This document shows positions 44,910 to 54,288 of a stretch of DNA of 64,000 nt, one piece after another. The translations under genes were made by a program, and so were the position numbers. How positions within the stretch are numbered: the first letter of the stretch is position 1; the number at the start of each line of letters is the position of its first letter. The notes under the pieces are model-generated. The model did not search any database, was not told where the DNA came from, and worked only from the letters and a program-made list of their open reading frames with translations. This DNA is from Synechococcus sp. WH 8016 (GTDB lineage Bacteria; Cyanobacteriota; Cyanobacteriia; PCC-6307; Cyanobiaceae): assembly GCF_000230675.1 (NCBI RefSeq), contig NZ_AGIK01000002.1, positions 283,853 through 347,852 on the forward strand. Reading direction: 5' to 3'.

Positions 44910-45568
44910 CAGATGAGCATTAGTCAGAGGCCCTAGTCAGACGAAGTCATCCGATAACCTAAAAAGTGGTTCTATTAACTACACCATGATACGAACAATC
45001 TAGTCTGCGCCTAGAAGCAAGTCTCATCAATTTACCAATGCAGATATGCAAAACTATTGACTTTCAAGCAATCAATGGCTGCTCAGCAAGAAAAAATACA
45101 ATCGAAGGCGAGATAAGACTCTGATGCCAGCCGCAATCGCAGGCAAACATCAGTCTTCAATGAAGTGGACAACCTAAGCGGCGGCTAACAAGCACAAATT
45201 GTCTAATAAAGTGATGATAACTCTCATTCCAGTATCAGATAAAGTCAATCTTCATTTCTTAAGTGGTAATCCAGCATTCCCGCGTCATAAGGATCACGAG
45301 AAGACTCTCCCAACGAAAAGCTCTAAACAGCTAAATACATGCACACAGCAAAACCTCTGGGGTAAAAACCACAAAATTGCGAAACTGACCCTGAACAAGT
45401 TTCACAATCCCAGTCCAACCTGAGAAAATCCTATACTCCGGAACACAAGAAGAAAGTGGAACAACACTATATTACGCATGCACCTAGGCATCGACCAGAT
45501 TAAGCAAATTCATCACTGGGAAAAGTGTTCAGCGAATTGCTACAATGGCAAATAAATCAAAATAGCAA
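44910..45568. other. A+T-rich intergenic region after cysE
   Basis: About 660 bases without a credible gene. A 74-codon frame at 45199-45423 has no recognised family, no ribosome site and low-complexity Lys/Asn content, so it is not called. The base composition changes here from cysE-like to A+T-rich, marking the left edge of the inserted glycosyltransferase block. No RNA gene or repeat was seen. Confidence 0.5.
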
Positions 45569-46486
45569 TTGAAGCTCTCCATACTGGTAGTGTCTAGAAC
45601 ACCATCCCTTTTGTCCTCACTACTTAACAGCATCTCTACCGCCACCCAGTTAGCACGATCAGATGTTGAGATTTTATGCTCATGGAATGGATCAGATGAA
45701 GACGAACAAGCAATTAAAAATACATCTGGCTACAACTTCGAGATCAAACAGAGAGTTCCTTATCACTTCTCAGGAAATATGAACGCACTAGCGTCAGAAT
45801 CCAAAGGAGAAATCTTATTAATTGTCAATGATGACATCATTATTGATAAGAAAGGGATAGATTACGGGATTGAGATGTTGCTCAAAAACACAAACATAGG
45901 ATTAATAGGGGCACTCCTCAGATCAAAAAGCAACAAGCTGCAGCACGCAGGCTTCATGTTTGGGAATGATCTAATCCCATACCATTTTCTCGAAGATCTT
46001 ATTGACATAGAGGAATTTGCCCATGAACATCAATTTTTAACCATGGCGGCAGTCACAGGAGCAATGTTATTAACAAGGAGAAGCGATTTTCAATGTCTTC
46101 TATTCAACGAAAGGTACAATCGATGCGGAGAAGATGTTGAACTCAGTCTTGACATGCGGGAAATCCTTCAAAAGAGCGTTTTATTATGCACTAGCTTTAG
46201 TGCTGTTCACTATCAATGTGCAACCCGGGCAAAACAACAGGAGATGGGTAACGAGCCAGATGACATAGAACAAATGAAACAAAGAAGAAGAGATTTTTTA
46301 AATCAGGCTAATAATAAAATGCTTAGAGAAGAAATTGCCCTAGCAACAATAGTTGCAGAAGCATCATTCAAAAAAATAAACGAACAACAAAAGCACTTAA
46401 ACAAATGTTTAGATATTGAAAGGAAGTACCATCAATTAAACCTAGAGGTACTTGATCTCAAGGAGCAACTGGAGCAAAATCAATGA
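45569..46486 (+). CDS. Family 2 glycosyltransferase
   Basis: This 305-residue GT-A protein opens K-L-S-I-L-V-V-S-R-T, has the donor-site aspartates in I-V-N-D-D-I-I-I near residue 92 (the D-x-D-like site), and T-G-A-M-L-L-T-R-R near 170, then C-G-E-D-V-E-L-S-L near 192, the catalytic E-D region. The last 70 residues are a coiled coil. It would add a sugar during surface polysaccharide synthesis. The start is TTG at 45569. Composition is A+T-rich, unlike cysE, and the stop overlaps the next gene by 4 bp (ATGA). Confidence 0.85.
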   Translation: MKLSILVVSRTPSLLSSLLNSISTATQLARSDVEILCSWNGSDEDEQAIKNTSGYNFEIKQRVPYHFSGNMNALASESKGEILLIVNDDIIIDKKGIDYGIEMLLKNTNIGLIGALLRSKSNKLQHAGFMFGNDLIPYHFLEDLIDIEEFAHEHQFLTMAAVTGAMLLTRRSDFQCLLFNERYNRCGEDVELSLDMREILQKSVLLCTSFSAVHYQCATRAKQQEMGNEPDDIEQMKQRRRDFLNQANNKMLREEIALATIVAEASFKKINEQQKHLNKCLDIERKYHQLNLEVLDLKEQLEQNQ

Positions 46487-47982
46487 AAAATTTTCAACTG
46501 AATCAATCAATTCTGAAAGGAAAGAAAATTCTCATCACTGCACTCGATCTTGAACAACAAGAACATCGAGGTATTGCAATGTACTCCAAAGCACTCATCC
46601 ATCACTTAAACGCACTAGGTGCGGAAGTATGGCTGCTAACCCAATTTTCCCCACATATAAAGGATCTAAAGAAATTACCAACACAAACACAAACAATTAT
46701 ATTTATTTCTAGGACATTAGATGCCCTTGAGCAGGGAAAAGTTAGATATAATTTTGTCGGAGGAAAATACCATATGCTAAATACTATCATGAATAAAGTT
46801 AGGCCCTTTAAGCAATTATTGATAGAACTAATTCGTAGGCCAAGACAATATCGGCAAAAACAAATGAAAAGATTCGACTTGACAGAGGTCTCGGATAATC
46901 CCAACATGCGGACTGAACGCCTAAAGTACCTACAGTCAGTAAAGGGAATAGTATGCCTTGACAATATTTACACTGCCAGTCAAATTGCCGCAATATTGGA
47001 TAAACAAAAACCTGTTAGTCTTGACTTGGATGGATTTGATGCATTTATAACAAGTTGTCCTCTTAATCTACGGCCTTTGAATGTACCTATTTTTATTCAA
47101 ACAATACATGACTTAATTGCGTTAGAATATGCTCCTCACAATGAAAATATGCGTCAGTTCAGCCATCGCCTTCAAGCATGCCTGCCGTCACGACGAATAT
47201 TTGTATCGACCTCAACAAAACAAAAATTCAAGCAATATATATCTTTTTCTGAGTCAAATAAAAAAGAAGAAGACAAAGAAGTGTCGCTCATTCAACCAAC
47301 ATCTCTCAATCTGCCTGACTTTTTAGACGCGCAAAAAGAAATAAGCTTTGACTTGCCACCAAGTAGTCAAATAATGCAGACTAGAATAGAAAACGACTCA
47401 GAAAAAATCCTGAACCCTTTCCGTTATATTTTATTCAACTCATCAGTAGAATCTCGAAAAAACTTACTCTTTTTAGTCAAATCATTTATTGAATCTGGTC
47501 TTGGCAATGAAGGGATTCGCTTATGCATCACAGGAAAACTTAAAGAAGATTCATATAGCAAGTCGATAAAAAAGATTGTAGTAAATGACCCATCAATATT
47601 TTTAACAGGTTATGTCGATGAATCTACAAAGCTAGAGTTATATTTAAACGCTCTAATGCTTGCCAGCCCTTCTTTAGTAGAAGGATTTGGAATTCCAGTA
47701 CTAGATGCAGCATGCTTAGGACTACCTGTTCTTGCGAGCTCGTGCAAGGCACATCAAGAAATCAAAAACCTAAAGGATTTCAACAAGATCGTACATTGCA
47801 TTAATACACTTGACACAAGGAGATGGGCAAGCGCCATGCAGTCAATTGCCAGCATCTATCTTAACAACAACAAATCAAAAGCAGAAACAAGAATTTATAG
47901 ACTAAGTCGATTCAGCAAGTTAAGCAGAGAAATCAGCTTGGAATTCCAAGATGCCTTAGTGAAGCTGATTTTAACAAATTAG
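46483..47982 (+). CDS. Family 4 glycosyltransferase
   Basis: This 499-residue GT-B enzyme opens G-K-K-I-L-I-T-A-L-D and has an N-terminal half with the glycine-containing G-I-A-M-Y-S-K-A near residue 32. The C-terminal half holds L-F-N-S-S-V-E-S-R-K-N near 330 and V-E-G-F-G-I-P-V-L-D-A near 400, the E-x7-E site with aspartate replacing the second glutamate. It is longer than the usual 370-400 residues because of an insertion around 80-150. It overlaps the GT2 gene by 4 bp, so the two form an operon. The pair is A+T-rich and lies between two cysE copies, which indicates acquisition as a block. Confidence 0.85.
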   Translation: MKNFQLNQSILKGKKILITALDLEQQEHRGIAMYSKALIHHLNALGAEVWLLTQFSPHIKDLKKLPTQTQTIIFISRTLDALEQGKVRYNFVGGKYHMLNTIMNKVRPFKQLLIELIRRPRQYRQKQMKRFDLTEVSDNPNMRTERLKYLQSVKGIVCLDNIYTASQIAAILDKQKPVSLDLDGFDAFITSCPLNLRPLNVPIFIQTIHDLIALEYAPHNENMRQFSHRLQACLPSRRIFVSTSTKQKFKQYISFSESNKKEEDKEVSLIQPTSLNLPDFLDAQKEISFDLPPSSQIMQTRIENDSEKILNPFRYILFNSSVESRKNLLFLVKSFIESGLGNEGIRLCITGKLKEDSYSKSIKKIVVNDPSIFLTGYVDESTKLELYLNALMLASPSLVEGFGIPVLDAACLGLPVLASSCKAHQEIKNLKDFNKIVHCINTLDTRRWASAMQSIASIYLNNNKSKAETRIYRLSRFSKLSREISLEFQDALVKLILTN

Positions 47983-48033
47983 TCATTTAATACCATGCAA
48001 ATAGGCGACTAACAGCCGGTTTATTCTTCGGCG

Positions 48034-48360
48034 GAGAACGTTGTGGTGGGTGCCGGAACCAAGGTGGTGGGTGCCATCACCATCGGCACCAACAACCGCA
48101 TCGGTGCCGGGTCGGTGATGGTGCGCGATGTGGAAAGCGACTGCACCTTTGTGGGCATTCCAGGCCGCGTGATCCACCAGAGCGGCGTGCGGATCAACCC
48201 CCTGGCTCACTCCGCCCTGCCGGATGCGGAAGCCAATGTGATCCGCAACCTCATGGAGCGGATAGATCACCTCGAGAACACGGTGTCGAGCCTCAATCCC
48301 AACCTGCAGACGCTCAAAGGCCGGGAACGTTTGGAGTTTCTGGGGGACATCACCGGGTGA
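48034..48360 (+). pseudogene. cysE: 3' fragment of a second, diverged cysE
   Basis: Starting in [11 protein letters not shown] the fragment encodes the last hexapeptide coils and tail of serine acetyltransferase. The segment from P-G-R-V-I-H-Q-S-G to L-M-E-R-I-D is identical in protein to the intact cysE, but the DNA has many synonymous differences, and the tail differs. The N-terminal 60 percent, including the catalytic histidine site, is absent. The two copies are therefore different alleles: the fragment is probably the tail of the old host gene left by recombination with an incoming segment. Confidence 0.9.
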
Positions 48361-49813
48361 ACCCAACACGCCCCACCAACCCAGCTCTGCTGCGCTGCGG
48401 TGGTGGCCTGCCGCAATGAGGCCGATCTGCTGAGCCAGCACCTGCCCCTCTGGATCGCCGAAGGGCTGGAGGTGGTGGTGATTGACCACAGCTCCAACGA
48501 CACCACCCGCGCCGTGACCGAAGCCTGGCTCGGCCGGGGCATGCTGGCGGTGCAAGAGCTGGAATGGCTGGGGCAGTTCAGCCTCTAACAACAGCTGGCC
48601 GCCAAGGAGGCAGCCATCCAGGGGCTTAAGCACGACTGGGTGGTGCACCTCGATACCGATGAGTGGCTGGATAGCCCGGTGGAGGGAGAAACCCTGCAGC
48701 AGGCCCTCAGCCGCCAGGCGGCCGGGGGCGCCAATGCCGTGAACTTTGAGGAGTTCGTGCTGCTGCCGCTGAGCCGCAACCAACCGGCGGAGCACTACTA
48801 CTTCTTTAGGACCGCCGCTGAGAGTTTTCCAATCGCGGCAGCGGCGGTCATCGGCTTATGCAACAAGGGGAAACGCCGCTGCAGCTGGCGGAGGAGAACC
48901 TGGTGCTGCGTCACCGGATCGTGCGCCATCAGGCCAACGCCCGGCGCAAGTACCTGAACCGCCGCTTTCAGGCGGAAGAGGTGCAACGGGGCTGGCACCG
49001 AAACCGGCTGCGGCTAAGCGCCCGCCAACTCACCTTCCCCGATGCGGCCGAACTAGAGCAATTCACCCATCCCGGCCAACGCCAGCTGAATCGCCGCCAT
49101 CCCCATCGATACTGGCACTGGCCAGAGGCCAGCAAAGCACGGCCCAGCCGCAGTGTGATCTGCCTCTACGGCTGCGAGAACGACAGTGCACTGCTGGACA
49201 CGTTCTACAGCTCACCATTGTGGACGCTGATCCGCCAACGCAAAGACACCCTGCTGCTGGAGGTGTGGGGAGGCAGCACGTCCGGCGACCAATTCGATGG
49301 ACGACGGCTGACCCTTAACACCCCGGAGAACTACCGCCAGCTGAGCCTCAAAACCCTGCAGATGCTGCGCTGGTGCAGCCGTGAGCTGCGGATGAAGCAA
49401 CTGATCAAGATGGATCTGACCAGCATCCCTACCAGGGCAAACTGGTGATCGATCCGGAGGCACTGGCCCAGTGGGTGGAACGCCGCCTGGAGACGCCTCT
49501 TCAGGGGGGTCAGCACTACGACGGCTTGCTGCACCATGCCACCCCGAAGCAGGCGAACATTCTTCAGTGGGGCCGCAACAAGGGCTTGGCGGTGAACCAC
49601 GAAGCGGTGTTCGGCGTCGACGGGCGGGTGCAAAGTTTCTTCGGCGGCAAGGCCTACGCGATCAGCCGGCCACTGCTGCGCTACATCGCCAGGCATGGGG
49701 CACCGTTCGCCCACAAGCATGTGCGCTAACTCCCCGGCGCCGAGGATCTGATGGTGGGCCGGATGGCGGAACGCTTTGCGGCGAAAGGGGGGCGATCAGC
49801 AGGCCGCCCCTGA
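48361..49813 (+). pseudogene. Decayed family 2-type glycosyltransferase
   Basis: Pieces of one protein are spread over three frames. The first reads A-V-V-A-C-R-N-E-A-D-L-L-S-Q-H-L (GT2 start) and the donor-site H-L-D-T-D-E-W-L, split by a TAA at 48586-48588 (Q-F-S-L-stop-Q-Q-L). After a frameshift near 48800-48860 comes the middle part, R-H-R-I-V-R-H-Q-A-N-A-R-R-K-Y. Another frame change near 49440 precedes the C-terminal part (D-G-L-L-H-H-A-T-P, G-R-V-Q-S-F-F-G-G-K), which is broken again by TAA after H-V-R at 49729. At least four lesions make it a clear pseudogene. G+C is host-like, so it predates the A+T-rich block. The short frames listed inside it are not separate genes. Confidence 0.8.
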
Positions 49814-49851
49814 TCACTCCTTCGGAACAGGTCGAACCGGGCTGGGCCCCA

Positions 49852-52698
49852 TCAGGCCTGCGCCTCCGACGGGGAGCCGGCCGGCTGAAACATGAACATC
49901 GAATAAATCACATTGCGGCGCATATTTGTCATCATTTCCAGGAACATATCGTAGCCCTCATTTTTATATTCAATTAGAGGATCTTTCTGCCCATATCCCC
50001 TCAATCCCACCGATTCACGCAGAGCATCCATGGCTTGTAGATGTTCACGCCAGAGCGTATCAATCTGCTGCAAGATGAAGAAACGCTCAGCCTCTCGCAT
50101 CAGACCGGGACGCAACTCCTCAATCTGACCTTCTTTAAGGTCGTAGGCATTGCGTAATTGTTCTTGCAAAAAGGCCTTGAGATCATCCATCGACAGACCC
50201 TGAAGTTGATCAGGCTGGAGATCTTCCAGCAGGTAAACAAACTCCTTCACCTTGCTCACGAGCTGCGAGACATCCCATTCCTCAGGGGGCAGGTCTGGAT
50301 TCACATAGGCCTCAACAATCTCATTCATCGTGCGCTCGCCGTAGCCAATCACTTGCTTTTTCAGTTCACGGCCATCAAGCACGCGGCGCCTCTCGGTGTA
50401 CACCGCTTTGCGCTGATTGTTCATCACCTCGTCGTACTCAAACACCTGCTTACGGATGTCGTAGTAGTACGTCTCAACCTTCTTTTGTGCCCCCTCAAGC
50501 GAGCGCGTAAGCATGCCCGATTCAATCGGCATGTCTTCTTCCACCCGGAAGGCATTCATCAAGCCAGCTACACGCTCACCACCAAAGATGCGCAGGAGGT
50601 TGTCACCCAACGACAGGAAGAACCTGGTGCTGCCAGGGTCACCCTGGCGGCCCGCACGGCCGCGAAGCTGGTTATCAACCCGGCGTGATTCGTGACGCTC
50701 CGTGCCAATCACGTGCAGGCCTCCAGCCTCACGCACCCCCATCTCCTCCTTTTTCACCACAGCGTCGTATTCGCCTTTCACCTGGGCGATGGCAGCACGC
50801 AGCTGGGCAATCTCAGGATCCTCAGTGGGAGCTTTCTCCGCTGCCGTAGCAATCCGATCTTCCAGTTCGATCACACTCAGGGCGCGATCACCCCAAGCCT
50901 TCACCAACTGTTTGGCCAGCTCCACCAGGGCCTGATCCGTCTCCTCCGTGAGCTGGCAGGGATAGAGGTTGCCAATCGCCTTGGCTTCACTCGGGGCATT
51001 GCCGTGGGGACCACTCGCTGGCGCCGATTCGGAGAAACCGCCACCGCCCTCAGCACTGCGCTGCAGCGGTACCGGAGGCCGGTGCCCATCCTCCGGCCGC
51101 ACCAGCCGGGGAAGCAGCACTTCACGCAGCTTGAGGCGCGCCATGTAATCGCTATTGCCGCCAAGAATGATGTCGGTACCGCGTCCCGCCATGTTCGTGG
51201 CAATGGTCACAGAGCCAGCCCTACCGGCCTGGGCCACGATTTCCGCTTCCCGCTCCACATTTTCCGGCTTGGCATTCAGCAGGTTGTGGGGGATATTTTC
51301 CTCCGCAAGCAAGGCACTCAGCAGCTCACTTTTCTCAACACTGGTGGTGCCCACCAACACGGGGCGACCTTGTTTGTGAACCTCAGCGGTTTCTTTAGCG
51401 ACGGCACGCCATTTCGCCGTTTCGGTTTTGTAGACCTGATCCACCCAATCCTGACGGGCGCGCACCCGATTCGTCGGAACAATGGCGGTCTGCAAGGAAT
51501 AGGTTTTTTCGAATTCCGTTTCCTCTGTTTTGGCGGTACCGGTCATCCCGGCCAAACGGGGATAGAGCAGAAAGAAATTCTGGTAAGTAATCGACGCCAA
51601 CGTTTGCGTTTCTGGCTGAATCTCTAGGCCCTCCTTGGCCTCAATCGCCTGGTGCTGTCCATCACTCCAACGCCGGCCGGGCATCACCCGGCCTGTGAAC
51701 TCATCCACGATCACCGCTTCACCATCGCGAACGATGTAATTCACATCACGAACAAAGAGCTCCTTGGCCTTCAGGGCATTGGTGATGTAGTGAGCCCATG
51801 GATCCTGAGGGTTGTAGAGATCAGCCACGCCAATGAGGGCCTCAGCTTTGGCAAATCCCTCATCGGTGAGTGTGGAACTGCGCTGCTTTTCATCCACCTC
51901 GTAATCACCTTCGGGGTCGATGCCGTCTTTGCCCATTTCGGCGGCCCTTTCCAGGGCATTCGCCACCTCTGCAGCTTTCTGGTATTTCTCTTGAGGCCGT
52001 TCCACTTGGCCCGAAATGATCAAAGGCGTACGGGCCTCATCAATGAGAATGGAGTCGACTTCGTCGATCACGCAATACTGAAACTCGCGCTGCACCACCT
52101 CATTGATATCGGCAGCCATGTTGTCGCGCAAATAATCAAAGCCAAGCTCTGAATTGGTGGCATAGGTGATGTCACAGCCGTAATTAATCCGGCGTTCAGC
52201 CGGCGTCATGTCTTGCTGGATCAAGCCCACCGAAAGGCCGAGGAATCGATGCACTTGCCCCATCCATTCCGCATCGCGGCGGGCCAAGTAGTCATTCACC
52301 GTGACCACATGCACACCACGGCCGGTGAGCGCATTGAGGTAGCTAGGGAGGGTGGCAACAAGCGTTTTGCCCTCACCGGTTTTCATCTCGGCGATTTGAC
52401 CCTCATGCAGCACCATGCCACCGATCATTTGCACATCGAAGTGACGCATGCCCAGCACCCGCTTGCCTGCTTCCCGCACCACGGCGAACGCCTCGGGCAA
52501 CAAGTCATCTAAGAGGGGCCTTTGTTTATCCAGTGTCCCAGCAGCATCCAAGCGCTGACGAAACTCGGCCGTGCGGCGGCGCAGGTCGTCATCGCTTAGG
52601 GGCGCAATCTCCTCCTCAAGCACGTTGATGTCAGACACAATCGGCTGATAACGCTTCAGCTTGCGGGCGTTGGGGTCACCCAGCAGGAGCTTGAGCAT
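49852..52698 (-). CDS. secA: Protein translocase ATPase SecA
   Basis: SecA drives preproteins through SecYEG using ATP. The 948-residue protein begins [10 protein letters not shown], the usual cyanobacterial start (ATG 52698; the TTG 12 bases upstream is rejected). Motifs are M-K-T-G-E-G-K-T near 105 (Walker A), [14 protein letters not shown] near 205 (DEVD), and N-M-A-G-R-G-T-D-I near 505. A low-complexity insert rich in Gly, Ser and Pro around 540-570 separates parts of the second nucleotide-binding domain. The C-terminus has no zinc-binding cysteine motif, as in other cyanobacteria. Its stop follows the glycosyltransferase pseudogene. Confidence 0.98.
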   Translation of the reverse strand: MLKLLLGDPNARKLKRYQPIVSDINVLEEEIAPLSDDDLRRRTAEFRQRLDAAGTLDKQRPLLDDLLPEAFAVVREAGKRVLGMRHFDVQMIGGMVLHEGQIAEMKTGEGKTLVATLPSYLNALTGRGVHVVTVNDYLARRDAEWMGQVHRFLGLSVGLIQQDMTPAERRINYGCDITYATNSELGFDYLRDNMAADINEVVQREFQYCVIDEVDSILIDEARTPLIISGQVERPQEKYQKAAEVANALERAAEMGKDGIDPEGDYEVDEKQRSSTLTDEGFAKAEALIGVADLYNPQDPWAHYITNALKAKELFVRDVNYIVRDGEAVIVDEFTGRVMPGRRWSDGQHQAIEAKEGLEIQPETQTLASITYQNFFLLYPRLAGMTGTAKTEETEFEKTYSLQTAIVPTNRVRARQDWVDQVYKTETAKWRAVAKETAEVHKQGRPVLVGTTSVEKSELLSALLAEENIPHNLLNAKPENVEREAEIVAQAGRAGSVTIATNMAGRGTDIILGGNSDYMARLKLREVLLPRLVRPEDGHRPPVPLQRSAEGGGGFSESAPASGPHGNAPSEAKAIGNLYPCQLTEETDQALVELAKQLVKAWGDRALSVIELEDRIATAAEKAPTEDPEIAQLRAAIAQVKGEYDAVVKKEEMGVREAGGLHVIGTERHESRRVDNQLRGRAGRQGDPGSTRFFLSLGDNLLRIFGGERVAGLMNAFRVEEDMPIESGMLTRSLEGAQKKVETYYYDIRKQVFEYDEVMNNQRKAVYTERRRVLDGRELKKQVIGYGERTMNEIVEAYVNPDLPPEEWDVSQLVSKVKEFVYLLEDLQPDQLQGLSMDDLKAFLQEQLRNAYDLKEGQIEELRPGLMREAERFFILQQIDTLWREHLQAMDALRESVGLRGYGQKDPLIEYKNEGYDMFLEMMTNMRRNVIYSMFMFQPAGSPSEAQA

Positions 52699-52788
52699 GG
52701 AAAGCGCCAAATCGTCTACAAACCAGATTACTGAGTAAGAGCTAGATCTTCGAATGCAATCCAGAGGAGGATGCCCGCACTGTGATTA

Positions 52789-54084
52789 ATGTCCCCCATG
52801 CGAACTGCGCTGAACCTGAGGCATCTGGCCTATTTTTTGCAATCTGAGTCAACAGAAGGCTCTGGACGTCGATCCCAAGCTTTACTAGCGTTTCAAAGCC
52901 TGAGACGGCTCAGAGACAGTCGCCCCACGCTCATTCGCATCCTGCGTTGGACGAATGTTTTGGGACGACATAGAGGCAGAGCCAAACTGGCTCTTTGGCG
53001 CCAGATTGCCTGCGCCGACAGCCTTGAATTGGACTTCAATGAACAGGACATAGAGCTTGGGGAGGAGCTGAAAAAAACAGCAGCTTGGAAGGAGTGCCAC
53101 CGCCGACTAGAAGAACGCAATCAATGCCGCATCAAAGTTATTTGGAATCACCGTGGACGCATCCATCGGCCAGATCAACTACTTACTTCTCTCAAAAAAT
53201 GTATCGAGAAGGATCACCTCTCCCATCTGATTTTCTGGCATCACCATGACAAGAGGGGATTAGTTCCAAAAACATGGCTGCAATCCCTACAAGCCTTACG
53301 CCGTGAAGGCTGGCTTGTCGTGGTCTCAAGCTCTCATCTAAGTGAGAACACCTTCCAAGAGCTTGAAAAATCCCAGTTTCTTATTAGCTTGCGAGAAAAC
53401 CTCGGACTTTGTCTTGGAGCCTACCGGGATTTCTGCTGCCTACTTCAGGAGCGACCGTCTCTGCTGTCACAACTCGATTCTTTAGTGCTCGCCAACGACA
53501 GCACTCTCCCTGTGCAAGGAGAGCAGTCCTTGGCAAGATGCCTGAAAGAGATGCGCAATGAGCTGAAACAAGAGATGCCACAGCTGGGGGGACTCACCGA
53601 TTCCATCGAACGCGAGCGTTATCACCTGCAGTCGTACTTGCTGATGGCGAATGCTCCGCTTTTTGGTAGCAGATTTTGGAAGACTTTCTGGCAGCAATTT
53701 GATATCAATGGGGACAAAGATGCTCTCATTGATCAAGGTGAAATCGGACTTAGCCAAACAGTCATCGCCAATGGTGGCGACACGTGGGCCCGTCACTCAC
53801 TCATCAACACGCTTACACAAACCAATGGGAGCGGTGAGGAGCTTAGTGCCTGTAACGTCCGCCAGCTCAGCGACGTCAACCTCACCCTGTTTGCTTGGCA
53901 ATCCTTGCTGAGAGATGGCTGCCCTTTGATCAAAAAACAAGTTTTGTTCAATCCACCATCCCGTGGCGACAGCGCGATCAAGACAATTCCTTTAACGGAA
54001 CTGCAATGCCATCTGCAGAAGCTTGAGCCCGAATTGCTGAACGACCTTGAAGACCTCCTGAGGTCAAGATTTTTAAGAGCTTGA
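52789..54084 (+). CDS. RgpF-like (rhamnan synthesis F family) protein
   Basis: The first 220 residues form a helical and glycosyltransferase-like region. The conserved core of the RgpF family follows: L-V-L-A-N-D-S near residue 230, then L-G-G-L-T-D-S-I-E-R-E-R-Y-H-L-Q-S-Y near 264, F-W-K-T-F-W near 295, and a final G-E-I-G-L-S-Q near 315. RgpF proteins take part in building rhamnose-containing wall or LPS polysaccharides, usually by extending the chain at the cytoplasmic face. This copy is shorter than full RgpF (about 580 residues), so it may be a single-domain relative. It lies before a sulfotransferase/glycosyltransferase group, in line with surface polysaccharide synthesis. Confidence 0.7.
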   Translation: MSPMRTALNLRHLAYFLQSESTEGSGRRSQALLAFQSLRRLRDSRPTLIRILRWTNVLGRHRGRAKLALWRQIACADSLELDFNEQDIELGEELKKTAAWKECHRRLEERNQCRIKVIWNHRGRIHRPDQLLTSLKKCIEKDHLSHLIFWHHHDKRGLVPKTWLQSLQALRREGWLVVVSSSHLSENTFQELEKSQFLISLRENLGLCLGAYRDFCCLLQERPSLLSQLDSLVLANDSTLPVQGEQSLARCLKEMRNELKQEMPQLGGLTDSIERERYHLQSYLLMANAPLFGSRFWKTFWQQFDINGDKDALIDQGEIGLSQTVIANGGDTWARHSLINTLTQTNGSGEELSACNVRQLSDVNLTLFAWQSLLRDGCPLIKKQVLFNPPSRGDSAIKTIPLTELQCHLQKLEPELLNDLEDLLRSRFLRA

Positions 54085-54194
54085 TACAGTTACCAAAATC
54101 GTTAGTCACCGATGCGCCTGTCCATATTGATGGTGGCGAGAACGACCTCATTAACGCTGCAAACCAGGCCGAAACACAGAGTGGATTCTCATGA
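54081..54194 (+). CDS. Possible 37-residue coupled peptide
   Basis: A TTG overlapping the RgpF-like stop (TTGA) opens a frame of 37 codons with ordinary amino-acid use (I-D-G-G-E-N-D-L-I-N-A-A-N-Q). It ends at TGA 54192-54194. There is no independent ribosome site and no family; it may be a remnant of a lost gene. The rest of the 54195-54288 gap holds a purine-rich GGGGAGGAGAAGG run, which could be a ribosome site for the following broken gene. Confidence 0.2.
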   Translation: MIQLPKSLVTDAPVHIDGGENDLINAANQAETQSGFS

Positions 54195-54288
54195 GAACTC
54201 AGCTAACAAAACAAACATCCAACATCCGCTAGGGGAGGAGAAGGGGGCAATTAATGCCAACATGACTCTTATGTGAATCACCAAGGCC

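Noticed and set aside
45199..45423. 74-codon frame after cysE
   Set aside because: No ribosome site, family or typical codon use; it lies in A+T-rich intergenic DNA.
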